Origin: Paramecium sonneborni
Taxonomy: Eukaryota > Ciliophora > Oligohymenophorea > Peniculida > Parameciidae
Direction of reading: 5' to 3'
Assembly (NCBI GenBank): GCA_905182985.1
Contig: CAJJDN010000090.1
Coordinates: 113,613 to 149,731, forward strand
Length of the DNA stretch: 36,119 nt
Shown: positions 33,720-36,119 of the stretch, piece by piece
How positions within the stretch are numbered: the stretch's first letter is position 1
Layout: the number at the start of each line of letters is the position of its first letter
Translations under genes and position numbers: made by a program
Notes under the pieces: generated by a model
Told to the model about the DNA's origin: nothing
The model's database searches: none
The model's input: only the letters and a program-made list of their open reading frames with translations

Positions 33720-34257
33720 GAAGAATTTCAGATTTATGTTGGAATATGAATAAAATGCAAATCTCTATATTTAAAAATACATTAAGCTTCTTATTCTAAG
33801 TTGTTAAGTGAAATTTTCAACTTTTCTTACCTATAATCAAAGAGACTACAAAATAGTTGATTTTAGATAATTTTTAATAATACTAGGAAAATACTAAAAA
33901 TTTACAAAGATCGCTTAATAAAATTGCAGAAATATTAGAAGATGAATCTATAGAAAACAATTAAGTTTAAATTTGATAAGAATTCATATCAGATTAAAAA
34001 ATGAGAAGAATAAATTGTAATATTATAATATTTAATATTTATTGCAATATCATGATATCTTATACTAAGATCAAAGATATAATAAAGAATAAGCTATTTT
34101 TAATTATCAAAGATAATTGAAGATTCTGAATGGGAAAGTTGAATATCATGCTGCTGAAATAATATATTTAAGTTAAAGTTATTAAACTCAAAGAAATTTA
34201 TAGAGAGAGACCTCAACTGAATTAAAATTTCTTTAATATTATTATTGGATAATTTGA
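33720..34257 (+). pseudogene. Coiled-coil gene with frame breaks
   Basis: Convincing helical protein lies in three frames. SYSKLLSEIFNFSYLQSKRL is followed by LILDNFQQYQENTKNLQRSL and NKIAEILEDES. Then comes RIHIRLKNEKNKLQYYNIQ, and DQRYNKEQAIFNYQRQLKI runs on to QTQRNLQRETSTELKFL and TGA at 34255-34257. A 35-nt GTG..AAG segment could repair the first break (near 33850). No intron repairs the second, between about 33940 and 33975. The gene is either newly disabled or the sequence has an error. It points toward the Mei2-like gene. Confidence 0.45.
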
Positions 34258-34379
34258 TTAAAAAACATTAAAAAATATAGAGAAATAAAAAAGTAACACT
34301 ATTATTCACAAATTACTTTGTAATTTTTAACTCTATACTAGTTTTATTACACTACTTTATTGTAAATAGATCTAAGGAT

Positions 34380-35010
34380 TAATTTATTTAAATTTTTTAT
34401 GCTAAATTTTAGCATATTTTAAATAGCAAGGCTATATAATAGTTGATTTTAAATACTTTGTTTAAAGGAGTGTTTTTCCATTTTCTTCCATTAAAATAAG
34501 TATAGAAATCTCTTAAGTATGATTTGGATTTCAAATTGATAAAGGCATAACCAGAATTATTGGTACCATCAAAAGGGAAGTTAAAATAATCATATTTGTT
34601 TTTGAATTTTGGATCTATTTCCATCATAATCATTTCTTTTGTGTAAGTTTGAGGAATATTTCTCATCATTATGGTAGTTCTATTGTCACAATCAATCTTA
34701 AATTTAGGTATAAGATTATACATTTGTAATGTTGAAGTCAAATGATTATTCACTTTCTTCAGATTTATCGAATACTCCTTAAATAAATTATAATTGCTCT
34801 GAGTCAATTGAACTAAAAGTTTAATTGCTGGTTATAAATATCTAAGATTCTTTGAATAATGAAAAATGAATAAATACAATAAGCTTCAAGTGTAGAATTT
34901 AGAAATTCATCAGATAAAGATGACTCATCACTTTATTATCCATCATCATCTTTTTGATTGAATTCGTCTATTTCTTTAAACAATGATAATTTATATAGTT
35001 TTCTCTTCAT
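34380..35010 (-). CDS. Mei2-type RNA-recognition-motif protein, 3' end uncertain
   Basis: From ATG 35010, with introns of 28 and 25 nt, the protein begins MKRKLYKLSLFKEIDEFNQK with an acidic Ser-rich region. It then enters the RRM_2 domain known from Mei2: NRTTIMMRNIPQTYTKEMIM (RNP-2 region), FKNKYDYFNFPFDGTNNSGY, AFINLKSKSYLRDFYTYFNG (RNP-1 region) and KWKNTPLNKVFKINY. Mei2-class proteins bind RNA and steer meiosis and differentiation in yeast and plants. After KINY the usual ARIQG is replaced by YIALLFKIC. The frame stays open on into the antisense of the neighbouring gene, to TGA at 33989-33991, so the true end may be truncated. 34380 is a nominal end. Confidence 0.75.
34398..34416. other. 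Perfect short inverted repeat (hairpin) at the end of the Mei2-like RRM
   Basis: TATGCTAA and TTAGCATA form an 8-bp perfect stem around a 3-base loop. It lies between the two converging genes, just downstream of the last recognisable RRM residues. It may be a 3' processing or structural element, or chance. Confidence 0.4.
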
Positions 35011-35245
35011 ATTTAAATTAATTAACAACTTATTAAATTTTTTAAATTATATTATTAAACACACTTATCTATATATACTACTCTTCAAAATCCTTTATTA
35101 AATAGAAATATTCTCATAGTTCTATCAGAAGAATGATAAACAAATTTTCTAACCTTGGTCTTTCATATGCTTTTGCAAATTATATACAACTCAAATTCAT
35201 AATATATTTTATTATTTATTCTATTTTTAAGTTTAATTAATTATT

Positions 35246-35769
35246 ATGACCAACACAATGTTAAATAATGTTTCTTTAATTTAATAACACATCAACAATT
35301 CTTAAAAAAATATTGTTTTATAAGCTGATAATTAAGGAAAATCACACAATCATTTTATTTAAATATTTTAATTTAGTTTCCAATAAATTATAAATTAGTA
35401 ATCTCTTTTTTAATCAATCATTATTTTTAAGAATTAAAATTTGAACAAAGCAAATTAGAAAATAAAATAAAATCAAGCTTAGTTTAGATTATTTTAGGGT
35501 TCTATGCAATTACATTTAGTTTCAATAAATTTCAAGACTATTTAAAATACTTAGATAAAAAACCAGAATGGAGAAAGAATTTCTTAAAAAAGATGGAAAA
35601 AGTCTTCTTATCAAATAAAATGCAAGAAGTAGAAATGGGTAATATGTCTTTTACAAATTGAATATATATAAATATTTTATTTTAAATTTAAGATCTTGCA
35701 AGAATGTGTGATTAAGCAAAATTTAAATATTATTTCTTATTCAAAATTAATATTTGGAGATAAAAATGA
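35246..35769 (+). CDS. Protein of unknown function with one hydrophobic segment
   Basis: Starts MTNTMLNNVSLIQQHINNSQ. A 23-nt GTT..TAG intron leads into FQELKFEQSKLENKIKSSLV, a hydrophobic stretch (QIILGFYAITFSF), then KFQDYLKYLDKKPEWRKNFL and KKMEKVFLSNKMQEVEM. The 3' end is ambiguous. Removing a 54-nt GTA..AAG segment (35639-35692) gives LARMCDQAKFKYYFLFK and a stop at 35769 (148 residues). Leaving it in gives a stop at 35659-35661 (130 residues). No family recognised. Confidence 0.5.
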
Positions 35770-36119
35770 TAAAAGATAAGTTAAGTTATCCTTTTCCTAT
35801 TTTTGAAAAATAAAATAAAAATATAGTAAATAAAAAATTTATTCTTAGGAATTATTTTGAAAGTTTAATATGCAGAATTTTTACAATTTTATTTTTTAAT
35901 CAAACTTTAAATAAATTTTTTATTTTTTTAAATTATTTTTTATAATCTAAAAAATTATAAATCATATCAACTGGCAACTTGACTTATTTTCTAGTGAATA
36001 AATTCTACTCCTCAAACCGTTGACTTCGTCCCTATGTTATTATTTTATAATAGCTAAAAACTGCTAATTTTACTACTACTAATTATTGATTAAATTTTAA
36101 ATTTATTCATTTAAAGTGC
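35770..36119. other. Last 350 bp, no gene seen
   Basis: Very AT-rich up to about 35960, then slightly less so. There are no telomeric repeats, so the window ends inside a scaffold. Confidence 0.5.

Noticed and set aside
33989..34379. C-terminal extension of the Mei2-like protein through the antisense of the coiled-coil gene
   Set aside because: The plus strand there is far more protein-like (helical, Q/K-rich); the minus frame is hydrophobic and looks like an antisense shadow.
1..36119. tRNA, rRNA, CRISPR, transposase or telomeric repeat
   Set aside because: Looked for cloverleaf-like GC-richer blocks, spaced repeats, transposase motifs and C/A telomeric repeats; none seen.

Overview
The window is macronuclear DNA of a ciliate, most likely a Paramecium. 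Nearly every credible reading frame is full of TAA and TAG read as glutamine and stops only at TGA (NCBI code 6). The frames join across introns that are mostly 18-31 nt, begin GTA and end TAG or AAG. Base composition is strongly AT-rich, intergenic gaps are tens of bases, and genes sit on both strands. Standard-code ORFs here are almost all shadows. I rebuilt genes by hand: for each spliced gene the summed exon length is divisible by three, which supports the splicing.

Layout. 1-845: 3' part of a decayed diphthine synthase (DPH5) copy. 857-4819: coiled-coil protein, dual-specificity phosphatase, a signal-anchored membrane protein with a lumenal beta-rich domain, and a Q/N-rich protein. 4868-9625: a large gene of unknown function whose 3' end appears twice, exactly, on either side of a single N (an unmerged assembly join). 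9719-12680: two small membrane proteins, a broken gene and a coiled-coil protein. 12722-18902: a dense block of an ankyrin/IQ protein, a VPS9-domain Rab exchange factor, an SppA-like S49 peptidase and an adenylate kinase 8 homologue whose P-loops are both degenerate. 19125-21558: sparse, with small or decayed genes. 21968-22916: short-chain dehydrogenase. 22917-24295: a long stretch of broken coding sequence. 24296-25985: two tandem secreted low-complexity proteins, one KEP-rich and one D/S/E-rich, that end in the same eight-cysteine module. 26109-30242: three proteins of unknown function and a TRAF-type zinc-finger protein. 30281-33217: an ORF with an in-frame TGA, a predicted N-myristoylated/palmitoylated protein and a protein kinase with DFN in place of DFG. 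33720-36119: a frame-disrupted coiled-coil gene facing a Mei2-type RRM gene, then one last unknown gene.

The genes do not form one pathway. They are ordinary ciliate housekeeping, membrane-traffic, ciliary and signalling genes, mixed with several pseudogenes. That mix fits a genome shedding duplicates after whole-genome duplication (inference). No rRNA, tRNA, CRISPR, transposon or telomeric repeat was recognised.
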